Of a stretch of DNA of 64,000 nt, positions 24,143-35,784 are shown in pieces. Each line of letters opens with the position of its first letter. Within the stretch, counting starts at the first letter, position 1. Origin of the DNA: Celoporthe dispersa (Eukaryota; Ascomycota; Sordariomycetes; Diaporthales; Cryphonectriaceae); NCBI GenBank assembly GCA_016584495.1, contig WAID01000002.1:744001-808000 (forward strand), read 5' to 3'. A model generated the notes under the pieces. That model did not search any database. It was not told the origin of the DNA and saw nothing but the letters and a program-made list of their open reading frames with translations. The position numbers were made by a program, and so were the translations under genes.

Positions 24143-27100
24143 TTATGACTTTTCCGCCGTAGCCGTGGCCTTCTCCTCGGCTCCGGCCTTCACCCCATTC
24201 GCCCCGGCCTTGATCCCCGAGGCGATAGCGTCACCATTCCCGCCCTTCCCGCCCGGCATGCCGAGGACCTCGACCCCGCTGATGAACCAGGCCGAGACGC
24301 CCTCGAGCGCCGTCACGAAGACGCTCATCAGGCTTGCGATGGCAAAGTGCGAGATCGTGCTGCCGATTTCCAGCCACGAGCCCTCGTCCTTGACCACCCA
24401 GAAGAAGTACAGCGTCAGGATATCGCTGATCGCCATGACCACCATGAAGAGCGCCGAGGGCGCCACGCCGATACGTTTGTTGAGGATCCCCAGGTTGGCC
24501 GACACCAGCGCGAATGGTATCATGATCTTGAGAATCAGCAGCGCCCCCTGCGAGAACGGGTCGAAGATGGGGAGCAGCCGCGAGACGCTTTCCAGGCTGA
24601 ACGAGGAGACGGACGCGATGTTACCAGTCGAGAAGAAGGCCGACTGCAGGAACACGAAGAAGAAGAGCGCCACACGCGCGTCGGCGAGCGTGAGCGGCCG
24701 ATATGGGTTCGGCAGCTGGCTCGGGACCTGCTTGGTCGTGGCTGAGCCGTTGCCCGAGTTGTTCCCGACGACAACTTCGACCTTGTGGGCGGAACTGGTG
24801 TAGACCTCGTACTCAAGCCTCACCCATGCCAACAGCGTCACCCAGAACGCGACGTAGAACAGCCCCTCATAGGAGATGGTAAAGATCACGAAGGTGGGTG
24901 CGCAGGTGAGGAATATGACCACGAGTCGGTGCAGGTAGTTGCTGTTGGTATCCAACCGGTATGCCAGGGGCATGAGCAAAGAGATGACTGTAGCAGATCG
25001 ATCGAGTCAGCACGCAATGCCGTTTGCTCATCGTACGTAGATAGCTTACCCAATACGAGCCAGCCCACCATCTGGTTGCCACGAGGCAGTCCTTGCTTGG
25101 CCTGCAGGGACAGCGCGCTTGATCTCGTGACAACCATGGCCAGCGCTACCAGGCCTATCTGAACTCCAGCGAGCGCTCGAGAGAGAGGCTGCCTCTTGAA
25201 CGAGGACCTGGATGCGGTCATCGAGAAGTCAGCCAGCACGCGGTCCTCAAACGCCAGATACAGAAGACCAATGGCGACCATCAGCGCGCCTCCCAACAGG
25301 ATCAGTGTTACATTCTCGACCTTGTTCGCTGGCAGAAGCGTAAAGATGCTCATGGAGAGGCACGAGACTGCCCATACCGAAGAGAGAGTCGAGTGCTCCC
25401 GCACGAACGACAGCCCTGATGCCAGAGGCCAGAAGGCGCCCACAATGTACAGTACTGTCAGCACCTCACGGTGGATGTAGCTTATGGCCAGCGAAATGAT
25501 GATGCCAATATAGGCCGCACCGCCAAGGCCCAGGGAAACCGGTCGTGTGTCTCCCAAGATGACCTTGGCCCCCCGGGAAAGACACTCCCGGCGGGCATAG
25601 ACCTCCTCCCAGAAGAAGACGGGGAAGAACGCATATGCATAATATGCGACAGGCGATTTGGAGGTGATGAACGAGGCAGCAAGCATGACATAGACAGCAG
25701 TGAATGCTGCTGTCGCTGTCAAGTTCCTCGAAGGCACCACGGTACCTTGGAGGACGTGGAGGTTAATGACAGTCGTAATGGCATACACCATCCATCCCAA
25801 GTACCCAATGGTGATTGTCGCCCGGAGAAAGAGCCAGTCGTACGTCTGCAGGTATCTCAGACCTTGCAGGCCAATCTCGATGAGGGCCTCGGACTCCTCA
25901 ATAGCCTCCTCGTATTTGCCATCGACAATGAGCTGGCGGATGGCAGCGACTCGCTCGTCGGAGGAATGGCCGCTCTCTCCAAGCGGTCGATACGGCCGGT
26001 ATCTCAGCTCTGAAGCTCTCTTCTTCTCCTCCTTCACTCTGTACATCTCAAGAATCTCCTGGGCGTTGACCAGCAACGCCTCTGCCTTCTCACTCACGTC
26101 GGCTGCCAGGTACGGCAACGGGAGCTCGCCGACCGAGTTGGCGGGGTACTCGACGCCGACCAGGTAGGCCATCAGCGCAGCAACGTCAGCCTGGCTCACA
26201 TCGTGCCTCCTGACATGATCCAGGTTCCAGTCGGATGAGTACTCATCATGGCCCGGCGCAACCCGCTCTGGATGGATCTCAGGCTTGGCAACACCGGAGC
26301 CCCATGAAATTAGGGGCGTGCGTGTGTTATCCGGGTGACCGTCACCATGACTGCCCCAGTCGCTCATCCCGTGATCCGCAGTGAAGACGTACGCCGTCCT
26401 GCCGTCGTTGTAGAACCTGTCGATCAGCTCGGTGGTCTCCTTGACGCCCTGATCGACGATCTTGATGTTGTGAAGGTACTCCTTGGAATAAGGCCGGTAC
26501 GAGTGTCCAGTCGTGTCGAGGCCGAGCAGGTGCAGGAAGAAGACGACCTTTTCCTGCTTCAGGGCGTCCTTCAGCGTCTTATTGCGCTGCGCCTCGTCGA
26601 ACAGCTCCTTGACGTGGTCAAAGACCCAGTAGTCCAGATGGGTCGCGTCTTGCGAGAAATCCTCCTCCTCGGCCCCGTACATAATCGCGTCTACCCTCCC
26701 AGGTACCGCCCCCTGCTCAAACATGGGCAGGATATCCGGGCTACCCCAACTCCAGGTATGTTGGCTGCGGTTGAAGACGCTGTCAAAGTTGACCGGATTC
26801 AACTTCCAGCCGGTCGTGACGGCCGATACATCCTCGTACAATCCGGCAATAAGCGCGACATGGCCAGGCCGCGATTCTGTCGGGACCCGTGTGTGAGAGA
26901 CACCAAAAGTGCCCTGCTCCAGCACTCGAGACCTGAGGAACGGCGCAAGAGGGCGGGGTTCGAGGTCTGCGTCAGACTCGGGGTACGGTTCAGGGTGGGA
27001 CTGGAAGGCCTTGTCGGCGCGCAAGCCATCGCCTGCGAAGTAAAGGAGTGAGTCGAGGCCGCTAGACGGGAGAGGATGGCGGAGGTGAGCGTACCAACGA

Positions 27101-27272
27101 ACAGGACCAGTCTATCCGCGGGAGCCCTGCCGGGAGCTGGGCGCTCGACCTTGAAGAGTCGCATGCCGGATACGATGGGACTGACAAAGTAGATATCAAA
27201 GATGGAGAAGATATAGATCAGATGAAAGACCACGGCCAGGGCCAGAAACCTGAACCGTGGGAAGCGCGCCAT
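24143..27272 (-). CDS. MCD4: GPI ethanolamine phosphate transferase 1 (Mcd4/PIG-N)
   Basis: This ER membrane enzyme adds ethanolamine phosphate to the first mannose of the GPI precursor. Three exons (27272-27095, 27032-25050, 24987-24143) with two 62-bp introns give 1001 residues with no frame error. The N-terminus has one signal-anchor (MARFPRFRFLALAVVFHLIY). The lumenal alkaline-phosphatase-type domain follows, with GDGLRADK, the nucleophile region RVPTESRPGH, the metal site TADHGMSDWGSHGDGH and PLISWGSG. The C-terminal half is a dozen or more hydrophobic segments, as in the family. It lies 17 kb from BST1, which acts on the same anchor after attachment. Confidence 0.95.
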
Positions 27273-28704
27273 GTTGCTGGCGCTGCGGTGCAGCTCGCGG
27301 CCACGCGCCGTAGCTCTCGCGAAGGGGAGGGAGGACGGAGGATGGAGACGGTCGTGGTCGGGTTGCGGAGGGAGGAGGGGGGAGCGCCGCTCTTTGATGT
27401 CTAGAGTCTGGCTTCTACCTCTACCATGGCTCTCATGCGACAAAACACGCGTAAAAAGAAGAAAGAAAAGAAAACTTGGTGGGCGGAACGACAGTTGGTC
27501 AGTTTGCTTACAACGTCCCAAGGGAAGCAAATCTGTGGGAGTAAGATGGGAGAGAAGGGGCCAAGACGATGGTGATTGGTGGCTGCTACTGTGTACTTCG
27601 AACAATAGCAAGCAATGGCGTCTGCCAAGCTGCGGCCCTTGATGAAGCAGCGCCGCTGAGAGCGGGTCACCCGCAGGGCCAATGGGCAGGGATAGAATAC
27701 GCACGCAGGGCACGGTAGTGGGACTGTATGTATACATAGTACACCTGTCACTATAGGCTACCGTTGGATAGGGCGGATCAATCAACTGGTACCTGAAGAT
27801 CTTCAGTGCCGTCACGGAGGTACTAGTACAGGCTCGAGATTCTATGATGACGACTCATTTTCTTCTCTTTCTCTCTCTCTCTCTCTCTTTTTTTTTTTAA
27901 AAAAAAATCTTATTGTTGTTGTTGTTGTTGTTGTTGTTCTTTTGGATCATATTGAGTTTGGCCAGTTCGCCATACTTGTACAGCCTCTTATTGTATGTGA
28001 AGTTCTAACAGTGTGACTACAAACAGCCATCTGTGAGAGATGCCATCAACAGCCACGTATGTGTCTTGCAGACCTATGTTCACAAATTCAGCGACAGAGC
28101 CAAACTCTTACATCGAGTGTAGTATTTTGGCAACATCACTCCTCTGGCTCGATCATGTTTGTAAATATCACTATGTCTGCTGATAGTGCTTGATACTATA
28201 AGTCATGCTCACAGAACTCTTGAACCTACTCCCCCTTATCGGGATATGAAATTTATCCAAATAAATTCATTGCATAGGAGTAGGAGACAGAATTTCTGCA
28301 TCATATTATAAGGTGTAATAAGCACTGCAGCAATCCGAAGATTCTTAAGTATTTATGAGTTTATGCTAACAAGAGCGATATCGAAAAGTCAATTCCTAAA
28401 TACATATTGACGATGATGTCAGGGAGGGGGTTGGAAGTGTAAAGGGTGGGAAGCAGCTTTCGCCGGGCGATAACGGTGCTACGATTTCACCCCCAACGCA
28501 GTCCACGACAAGATCACACTCCCTCCCCTCCACATTTTGGAATATTCGAAGGTTCTCTACCAGGCCGTTCGCAACCACAAATATTCAACAACAGGTTAGA
28601 TCCGGCGGGGGCTCTAGGTTGACGACAACGTGTCTTCATAAGCAATTTCAGCTTCTACTTCTCGTCGTTCGGCGACGACAGATCTCCTGCGATTCTGTTC
28701 CAAT
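27273..28704. other. Gene-free region with poly-pyrimidine and TTG repeats
   Basis: The 5' side of MCD4 runs into an AT-rich stretch (27900-28400) downstream of the HET gene. A CT/T-rich run (27856-27898) leads into A-rich DNA and a (TTG)n repeat at 27913-27938. Short frames, including one on the minus strand at 28396-28578, lack any family pattern. Confidence 0.6.
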
Positions 28705-30606
28705 TTATATGAGGTGTATTCTTGAGGTATGTGCAAATAGCCATTTGATACCCTCCCGTGCAGGATGGATGCTTCCTAGGGCCTGCAGTGAGATTCCACG
28801 CACACTTAAACTACCGTTGATAACTGTTGCGGGAGACACACTCTCGCTCTTTAATGAATGGCTCGTCGAGTCTTTCCATGTTGTCCTCCATCCACACAAC
28901 CCCAGTCTTCGATAAGAACAGTGAAAGGTCGAATTTTGAGTCTGCGTGTGGATTCCAGCGGAGACGACCGAAGTCAGCGGCTGCTCCAGCAGTAATATGC
29001 CGCAATTTTCGAGCCTCTTTGCCTGTAAATGATCATCAAGATGACTTGACTGGGCTAGAAGCAGGACTCGAAGCCTCTCGCGCCCGAACAAGTCCAGGAG
29101 ATTCTTGACATCCGACTGTGACGTCGCCGTGTCATCTCGAGAACGAACAAGCCGCCTGATATCGTGGTCAAGGAACGAGGCGAAGTGTGCAGCCTCTCCT
29201 GCAAGTGAGCAAAGATCGAAGAGGTCCTCCAATGCACAGATAGGGCCGGCCGCAACGACAGGGCTACCCTCGATATCTTCAGCCTTGGCGATAGTAGCCG
29301 TGCAACATGTCATTAGCCGAGTCGGGAGATCGTCAAGCTCGTCTGGAATGTCCGAGTTCTCGGTGATGCGCCAGCTCTTCCCTTCCTCCGGCGTGGCGGT
29401 GTGGACAAACATCTGGCCTAGTGCCGGCGACCGCGCGTTGATCGCGAGTGCGAATTCCTCCACGAGGGCCTCCAGACCTGGCGGGGGATATTGGTCAGGA
29501 CGAAGGGTCAGCCCCACCCGGATGTTGTACAGTTGTGAAATAGCGTAGATACGATCTTCTGAACGTGTTGTCTTGCGAAAGCGCGCCGCGCTATATTGCA
29601 CGTTTGGGTTGTTTGATCTGTAGATGCCGTTGGAGCCACAGCCGCACTCCAGGATTGCATGGAGGATCCGATGAACGAGGTCGTTCACAAGTGGATCGGT
29701 TGCCATTTCATGACAATTCCTCTGAATCTCCTGGACCTCGATTCGAGCATGCTCCAGCGCCCAGAGAAGTCCCTCCAGCGTCAGGAGTGCCCCTTCTCTA
29801 TCGTGCCTGTCCACTATCAAAGCCAAGTCCTCACGGACAGGTCGAACATCGAAGCTGTCGGCTGCCCTTCCAAGAACTACCGCATCTGGGCGCAACATGA
29901 ACTCTTGAAGCGTCCAGAGGGATGAAAACCATGGGTCACTGAGGATCGACTGGATGGCCCTGTCTATGCTTTCCAGACTGGGAACAACATGGTCCACCCG
30001 CACAGGCCCCCTTAGCTCCGTATAATCACGCTGCTCGAGCAATCTTGAAGCCTGGGACGATATTTCGTCTATGGCCTCATAGGCAGTCTTCGCAGAGAGC
30101 TTGGAGAACCAGACAAACGGCGTCGCAGCGTTCTTGAATATGCTGACCTGCCGGCCGACTTCGTCCATCTTGACCTCCTCGTCCTTCTGGTCGATACACG
30201 CAACATCGATCCAAGCCCACTCTGTTCCCGCCAGTAGTCTCATATTGTCGACGACCCTCTGAAATTGCTCTACAGTGAAGTGCGTGTCCAATATATGGGG
30301 TATGTCCCAAGTGACTCCTCCGACCCCGAGGGCTGGGGGCTTGGGAGTCCCTCTCTTCGTATTCCATTCCCACCTGCCCCACGTGTAAGTCAAGACACTG
30401 TACTTTGGGCGTTGGACTCCTTGGTAGAAATTCGATTCGTTCCTGATGTGAGAAGTCATAGTGGGTATGTGCAAAAGCCTACGCGGCCAATAATCTTCAA
30501 CGTCCAGCCATTGCCTCCCAGCATTGGGCGTGAAGTTCATGTCGGCATTCGGGTCATAGAATTCATCTATCAACCGTTTGAAACTCTCTTGGGAAGATTT
30601 GGTCAT
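28705..30606 (-). CDS. HET-domain protein (heterokaryon incompatibility type)
   Basis: This is a single-exon gene of 633 residues. The N-terminal HET domain begins with YSVLTYTWGRWE, followed by WAWIDVACIDQKDEEVKMDE and a VSIFKNAATPFVWFS segment. These are the three conserved blocks of HET proteins, which can trigger cell death when two genotypes fuse. The domain contains an insertion between the first and second blocks. The remaining roughly 400 residues have no recognised domain, which is usual. No signal peptide or membrane segment is visible. The frame is intact, so it is probably functional. Specificity and partner cannot be read from sequence. Confidence 0.9.
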   Translation of the reverse strand: MTKSSQESFKRLIDEFYDPNADMNFTPNAGRQWLDVEDYWPRRLLHIPTMTSHIRNESNFYQGVQRPKYSVLTYTWGRWEWNTKRGTPKPPALGVGGVTWDIPHILDTHFTVEQFQRVVDNMRLLAGTEWAWIDVACIDQKDEEVKMDEVGRQVSIFKNAATPFVWFSKLSAKTAYEAIDEISSQASRLLEQRDYTELRGPVRVDHVVPSLESIDRAIQSILSDPWFSSLWTLQEFMLRPDAVVLGRAADSFDVRPVREDLALIVDRHDREGALLTLEGLLWALEHARIEVQEIQRNCHEMATDPLVNDLVHRILHAILECGCGSNGIYRSNNPNVQYSAARFRKTTRSEDRIYAISQLYNIRVGLTLRPDQYPPPGLEALVEEFALAINARSPALGQMFVHTATPEEGKSWRITENSDIPDELDDLPTRLMTCCTATIAKAEDIEGSPVVAAGPICALEDLFDLCSLAGEAAHFASFLDHDIRRLVRSRDDTATSQSDVKNLLDLFGRERLRVLLLAQSSHLDDHLQAKRLENCGILLLEQPLTSVVSAGIHTQTQNSTFHCSYRRLGLCGWRTTWKDSTSHSLKSESVSPATVINGSLSVRGISLQALGSIHPAREGIKWLFAHTSRIHLI

Positions 30607-30995
30607 GGTGAATCTTCCGGTAGACCTACCAAGATGTGCAAGTTAAGTATTTCGGCTTGATCAAGGGGAAAGAGCAAAATAAAGTGTCATGTATACCCAA
30701 TCTGTGACAGTGAGAGCAGGATGGCGGCACCTAAAGTCTCGTACTTGTTTAATGTTGCTTATCCCCTATCGGGCCACCGCTAGCTTGCAGCGCAGCGCCA
30801 AGCTTCCGGGGAGGGTCAGAGCTCAGGGGGGAGGGACCACCACCGTGGCCGGGACGGACACACGCTAAAAATGTCCCGAGGGCCCCGGAGCCGCAACTCT
30901 GCTCGAACATCCACCGTGATGTGACGGTTTCCAACGGCGCGACCTATCTCGAGCGTCGCCCAGACCAAAACTGTGACCCCTTGGGACGCCCCAAG
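30607..30995. other. Divergent spacer between HET gene and AP-2 sigma
   Basis: This short 5' region is shared by the two genes. It has GC-rich DNA at 30770-30900 and no coding pattern. Confidence 0.6.
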
Positions 30996-31586
30996 ATGTT
31001 GTCCTTTATCCTCATACAAAATCGCCAGTCAGTAATCATATCACCTCAGCGCTGTGCTCCTTTTCCCTTTTTGATCAAGATGCTGATTCTGGTGGGTTCA
31101 GGGGCAAGACCCGGCTGGCCAAGTGGTATGCACCGTACAGCGACGACGAGAAGATCAAGCTCAAGGGCGAGGTATGTTGTTGTCCGCGCACATGAAGACA
31201 CACACAATCTCTATATCTCACTGTCTCACGCGCTCACATGACCCTACCCTCGATAGGTCCACCGTCTCGTAGCCCCGCGCGACCAGAAGTACCAATCCAA
31301 CTTTGTCGAGTTCCGCAACAACAAGATCGTCTACCGGCGGTACGCAGGCCTCTTCTTCTGCGCGTGCGTCGACACCAACGACAACGAGCTCGCCTACCTC
31401 GAGGCCATCCACTTCTTCGTCGAGGTCCTCGATGCCTTCTTCGGCAACGTATGCGAGCTAGACCTGGTCTTCAACTTCTACAAGGTCTATGCCATCCTCG
31501 ATGAGGTCTTTCTCGCCGGGGAGATCGAGGAGACAAGCAAGCAGGTGGTTCTGACCCGGTTGGAACATCTGGACAAGCTGGAATAG
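30996..31586 (+). CDS. APS2: AP-2 adaptor complex small (sigma) subunit
   Basis: This is the sigma chain of the AP-2 clathrin adaptor, which binds dileucine cargo at the plasma membrane in endocytosis. Three exons are inferred: 30996-31027, 31102-31171 and 31257-31586. The first intron uses the donor GTCAGT inside ..NR-CA|GTCAGT and rejoins as Q-GKTRLAKWYAPYSDDEK. The second starts GTATGT. The product is 143 residues, the exact family size. Strongly conserved blocks are FVEFRNNKIVYRRYAGLFF, NELAYLEAIHFFVEVL, NVCELDLVFNFYKVY and FLAGEIEETS. The LDLVFNFYKVY and GEI blocks are as in AP-2 rather than AP-1 sigma. No indel is present. Confidence 0.96.
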
Positions 31587-31799
31587 CCTTTTCTATAGGG
31601 GGCTAGGTAGACAGTGGAACGAGGTGTCGCTGTTGTGTGTACATAGGGTATAGATTGTTTTAGGGCGAGGCGTATGGCGTTTCGAAGAGCCGGCGGTGTC
31701 ATAATGCCGCCAGCCGCTCGGTTCAATATATCAATGATATTCGTCTTCGTGGCGTTGGGTATCATATTGATTCTAAGCAAGCCCCCCTTCAAAAAGCGA

Positions 31800-33013
31800 T
31801 CAGCCACTCAATCCTGATCGGATCCAAACATCGAAACCGTCCCCTCTCCATCCCCAGGCCACAATATAGTGTGCCGCCAATAGCTGCCACTCCTCAACTT
31901 CATCCAGACCCTCTAGTCCATCGAGCCTCTCTTTCTCCTCTGCGGACACCCACCTATCCCACAGTGTTTCTACGCTGTTCTGATTCACCATCTCAAAACC
32001 AGCCCGGCGAAGCCTGTCCTCCCTGATCCTTAGGCTCCTTGTAGACTTCTAGTGTAGGCATCTTGATCCTCCTCGCAGCTAGGTTCGCCACCATCTGCCT
32101 TCCGAAAGCATCGTCAGGTTTCGTTGGCTCATATACGACCAGGCCGAGATTCGGTATCCTGTCGGTAAAGTACTTGATCACTCTCTCCGCCTGGGCTGTT
32201 TCCAGGTAGCACAGACAGCATTCCGATATGAGGAGCGTAGGCACATCTGGCCGGAGACCCTTGATGAGTCCTCCGGGGGGAGAATCCGCTTCGCCCTGTC
32301 GGGGACCCTTGGCGAGGTCTCTCAGATCCAGACCGTGACACCAGTACTGGTCGCCATCACCCTGTGGTGTGCTCCGCCAAGAAGCCGAGTCGCTTCCCTC
32401 CGCGGCGGGGACTGGATCAGGAAGGATCCTCCTCAGCACTGGCGTGGCCTGAACCATCATCCTCTTGTGTGAGCTGGTCGAAGGAAAGTCTACTTCGTGG
32501 TAGCTCAAGCGATAGCGACGATTCTTCTGCGAGAAGAGTCGGAAACAGCGTGTGTCTGTCCCGGCGCCGAGTGAGACGATCTGCCTTTCGAATCCTTGGC
32601 CTCTTTGCGGATCTCCACCGTCCAAGAAAGAATCGACGAGCCTGTCCAGAGCCATAGTTCTCGTGTATGTACCTAAAGATCTCAGTCTCAGGTGGTCCAT
32701 TATAATGACGACGAGGAGAAAGTAGCTAACCTCTATTGATGATGGGCAGCCTTCGACTTGCCTGTTGGTCCTGTACGAAGTACGGAGCGTATGGGTCCTC
32801 AAGATAACCTACTTCCACTGCACTCAGCCGTGACACTGCCGCGTCAGTGTCCGTACCCTGAATGGTCGCATCATGCTGTGCCTGGCTAGACGCAGGGTGG
32901 GAGTGGCCTCCACGGCCCAGTCTACCGCCTCGCCCTCGGCCGCCACCTCTTGCGCCGCGCAGTGACAGAAGATTCGGGATCGAAGGGGCCGGCATGTTTG
33001 GAGGTTGCGACAT
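31800..33013 (-). CDS. PPM1: Leucine carboxyl methyltransferase 1 (PP2A methyltransferase), one apparent frameshift
   Basis: The enzyme methylates the C-terminal leucine of the PP2A catalytic subunit with S-adenosylmethionine, controlling holoenzyme assembly. Exon 1 (33013-32731) starts MSQPPNMPAP and has an RG-rich stretch. A 58-bp intron (32730-32673) leads to exon 2. The SAM-binding motif is IVSLGAGTDTRCFRL, followed by YHEVDFPSTS and TLLISECCLCYL, typical of this family. At 32021-32023 one extra base in a three-base run shifts the frame, separating ..YKEPKDQ from the conserved ..RRAGFEMV and the C-terminal WDRWVSAEEKERL region. Corrected length is 384 residues. It ends 213 bp from convergent AP-2 sigma, whose 3' UTR shares that spacer. 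Confidence 0.92.
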
Positions 33014-33452
33014 TTTTCTTCGAGATAAGGCAAGAGTGTGAAAAGAACATAGGCATGAACTGTCTGGAAACTTGACTGTAGATCGTAAGATATATCTATT
33101 TCGAAGAGTGCTCGTGGCTCTTTGGAGGGGCACGAGCCTGCAATCACAGGGGTATGCCACCCCTGAAAAGCTCCCAACAGCTACCCCGCAGTGCCGAGCA
33201 GCAGGGAACCTAGAGTCGGTGGCCCCGCCATGCTCTAGGGTCTCCGACGTCACCTCGTCAACCTCGTCCAACTCGTCGCCGACAGATCGTAAGCAGCTGC
33301 CTGGACGTACGCGTGTCCCTATTTACACTCCTCTGTATCTCTTCCTGTCTGCCGAATTGCAGCAGCATACCCAGGTTCCACAGTGTCTTCTAGTCAGATC
33401 TTTGGAGGGGGGTGACCTTGAGCAGCACTTGATTATCATCATCGTCATCATC
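33014..33452. promoter_or_regulatory. Divergent promoter region of PPM1 and IST1
   Basis: The two start codons are 439 bp apart and point away from each other, so one compact region must serve both. I see no clear TATA box. The IST1 side ends with an (ATC/TCA)n-like leader immediately before its ATG. Confidence 0.5.
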
Positions 33453-34435
33453 ATGGCGCCGGCAACTTCATCACTCGTGGTTGGTAGACCATTCCTTTGT
33501 CTAACCTTGATGGAGACCTGCTATAATCTAACAGACATCCGCAGACGAAGGTGAAAGTCCAGCTCAAGCTATCGATAGCCCGGCTGCGCATGGTCCAGAA
33601 GACAGACGAAGCCCTTGGCAAGACTGCCCGGCGAGACATGGCGCGGCTGCTCGAGGCGGGCAAGATCGACTCGGCCCGGATCCGCGTGGAGAACATCATC
33701 CGGAGCGACATCACGACCGAGCTGCACGAGATCCTCGAGCTGTACTGCGAACTGCTCCTAGCGCGTGCCGGCCTCCTGGAGGGGCCGACGTGTGACCCGG
33801 GGATGGAGGAGGCTATCAAGAGCATCATCTATGCCGCGCCCAAGACAGAAATCAGGGAGCTACAGAACGTACGGGCGCTCCTGGGCGAGAAGTATGGGAA
33901 GCAGTTTGTCCTTGACGCTATGGAGAACACGAATGGCAGAGTCAACGAGAAGGTTGTCAAGAAGCTGAGCGTGACGCCCCCGAGGGAGGAGCTGGTGCAG
34001 GGCTACCTGGAGGAGATAGCGAAGGCGTATGGGGTCAACTGGCCGAAGAAGGAGCTCGGAGAGGCACCGCCGGAGTTTTTGGGCGATGATGACGACAATC
34101 CAAGTGGCGGTCAGGCACAGAAGAACTTGGAGGTGCCACTTGTTGCCGACCCCAGCCAGGAAGACGGCAAGGAGGCCGAGGCACAGGAGGAGCTGAGCAA
34201 AGCCACGCCACCGAGGACGATTGGGCCCAACAGTCCTTTACGGGTCACGCCCTCGAGCCCATCTTCGGAGAACCCACACCCCAAAGTAACATTAAACAAG
34301 TTGGAGCTGACGCCGAACAAGAAGATGCAAGAGGCTAAAGCTGCCGCGAAACCAAAACCAAAGGCCGGCGACATAAGCGATGGAATACCGGATGTGGATG
34401 AGCTCTCTAAGAGATTTGCTGCGCTGAAGAGATAA
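33453..34435 (+). CDS. IST1: IST1-family ESCRT-III regulator of Vps4
   Basis: Ist1 binds Did2 and Vps4 and tunes ESCRT-III disassembly during multivesicular-body sorting. Exon 1 is tiny (MAPATSSLV, 33453-33479). The intron runs to 33544, and an alternative donor three bases earlier is possible. The Ist1 domain starts KVKVQLKLSIARLRMVQ and continues with ARRDMARLLEAGKIDSARIR, VENIIRSD and LELYCELLLAR, all hallmark helices. The C-terminus is low-complexity and Pro/Lys-rich and ends with DVDELSKRFAALKR, which resembles a Vps4-binding MIM-type helix (LxxRFAALK). The product is about 305 residues and the frame is intact. Confidence 0.94.
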
Positions 34436-34809
34436 TGTCTAATACTGGACCACTCGGACCCGAGATCGACATCGTCAGTGCCTAGGGCTGTTGATGAACC
34501 CCCGCAGTGGTCAAGTTGAGGGTCAACGCAGGGCGAGTTCAAAGCTGCATGCGTTGGTCAAGAAGCATTGTCATTGGGTTAGATTTGGAAGCTAATAATC
34601 AATTATCCTGAACGCCAATGCTATGCTGAACCAGACATCCAACTACCGCTCTGACCCAATACTCCAACACAACGCCTAGGCTCTAGAATTAAAGTCCGTA
34701 ATTATCCCAAATATGACTTCGACCCAGGACCAAACAATCCAGAGAATTGTGACTGCCTGAGCCAGCTGGGGGTCTTCGAGAGCTGAGAAACCTTGGCCGC
34801 CGTGCAGAC
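34436..34809. other. Convergent 3' spacer IST1/SPT3
   Basis: The 3' ends meet in AT-rich DNA at 34560-34740. Nothing else is seen. Confidence 0.6.
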
Positions 34810-35784
34810 TCAGAAGAGTCTCAGTGCGGAGCGCTGAGGCAGTTTTGTGCCGTTCAACATGGCCCGCGCCTTTCTTGGTCTGGCTTGCAGCCGGCGGAAC
34901 GCCTCCTGGATGTGTCTCGACTCGACGGGCGTCCGGCCCTCACTCGGCGGGTCGAACAAGCTCTGGTGCAGCTTTCGCTTCTTGTTGTTGCCGGCGTTCT
35001 CGCCGCCGGTCCTCTCCCTCCACAGGTCCTCCTGCTCCTTAATCTTGAGCGCCTCCTCGGTCAGCATCGACACCATCTCGAAGGTCAGGAAACCGAGCAT
35101 GTCGACGATATCATCCGAGGGCTTGCTGTCTGTAACGATGCCGAAACCGGCCCACTCCCGGAACCGCTTGCCCTTGCGGTACGTAAAAGAGGCCTGCCGA
35201 TATTCGGACCACGTGACGTACTCCTCCTTGGTCATGGCCTTGGTGCGCTCGTCTGCCTTTCGCAGCCGCTGCAGCGTGATGTAGTTCATCTCCTCCTCCT
35301 CCTCGTCCTCCTCGTCCTCGCGCTCGGGGACGTCCTGGCTGTAGTAGCTGCTCGGCTCCCACGGCAGCGCGACCTTCTTCTTCTTGTTCTTCTGCGCGGC
35401 CTCGTCGACGGGACCCGCGCCCGAAGGCCCGCCGGCCAGCGTGGGGTCCTCTGCACCGCCAATGTCCGCACCGTCGCCGCCCTTGTCCTCGGAGTCCTTG
35501 ACGTTCTTGCGCACGTCCTTCCACGACAGGAAGGTGCGCAGGCGCGAGACCTTAGCTGCGTCGTCACGGATCTGGAAGATCAGGTCGTTGATGGTCAGGG
35601 ACCGCGAGCCGCGGCGGGCGGCCAGCTCGGTGCTCGCGCGCAGCATCTCGATGACCTGCTGCCGCACAATCTCCTCGATAATGCCCATCGTCTCGATGCT
35701 GGGCTCGCCTGTCTCGCCGGCGACGTACATCATCTGCTGGATCTCCTGCCGGTATTTGTACTGTTTTCCGTCCTTATCCGCCAT
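34810..35784 (-). CDS. SPT3: SAGA complex subunit Spt3
   Basis: This histone-fold transcription factor of the SAGA coactivator helps deliver TBP to promoters. It is 324 residues from ATG 35784 (MADKDGKQYKYR). An in-frame ATG at 35859 adds 25 residues, but the added sequence contains a GTATGT...CAG pair that looks like an intron, so the shorter start is preferred. The N-terminal TFIID-18-type histone fold has EIQQMMYVAGETGEPS, IIEEIVRQQVIEML and DLIFQIRDD. An acidic linker (EREDEEDEEEEE) leads to the second histone fold (MTKEEYVTWSEYRQASFTY, DMLGFLTFEMVSMLTEEAL). The frame is intact. Confidence 0.95.
   Translation of the reverse strand: MADKDGKQYKYRQEIQQMMYVAGETGEPSIETMGIIEEIVRQQVIEMLRASTELAARRGSRSLTINDLIFQIRDDAAKVSRLRTFLSWKDVRKNVKDSEDKGGDGADIGGAEDPTLAGGPSGAGPVDEAAQKNKKKKVALPWEPSSYYSQDVPEREDEEDEEEEEMNYITLQRLRKADERTKAMTKEEYVTWSEYRQASFTYRKGKRFREWAGFGIVTDSKPSDDIVDMLGFLTFEMVSMLTEEALKIKEQEDLWRERTGGENAGNNKKRKLHQSLFDPPSEGRTPVESRHIQEAFRRLQARPRKARAMLNGTKLPQRSALRLF

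Noticed and set aside
28396..28578. Small minus-strand protein
   Set aside because: 60 codons in AT-rich DNA with no pattern or context.
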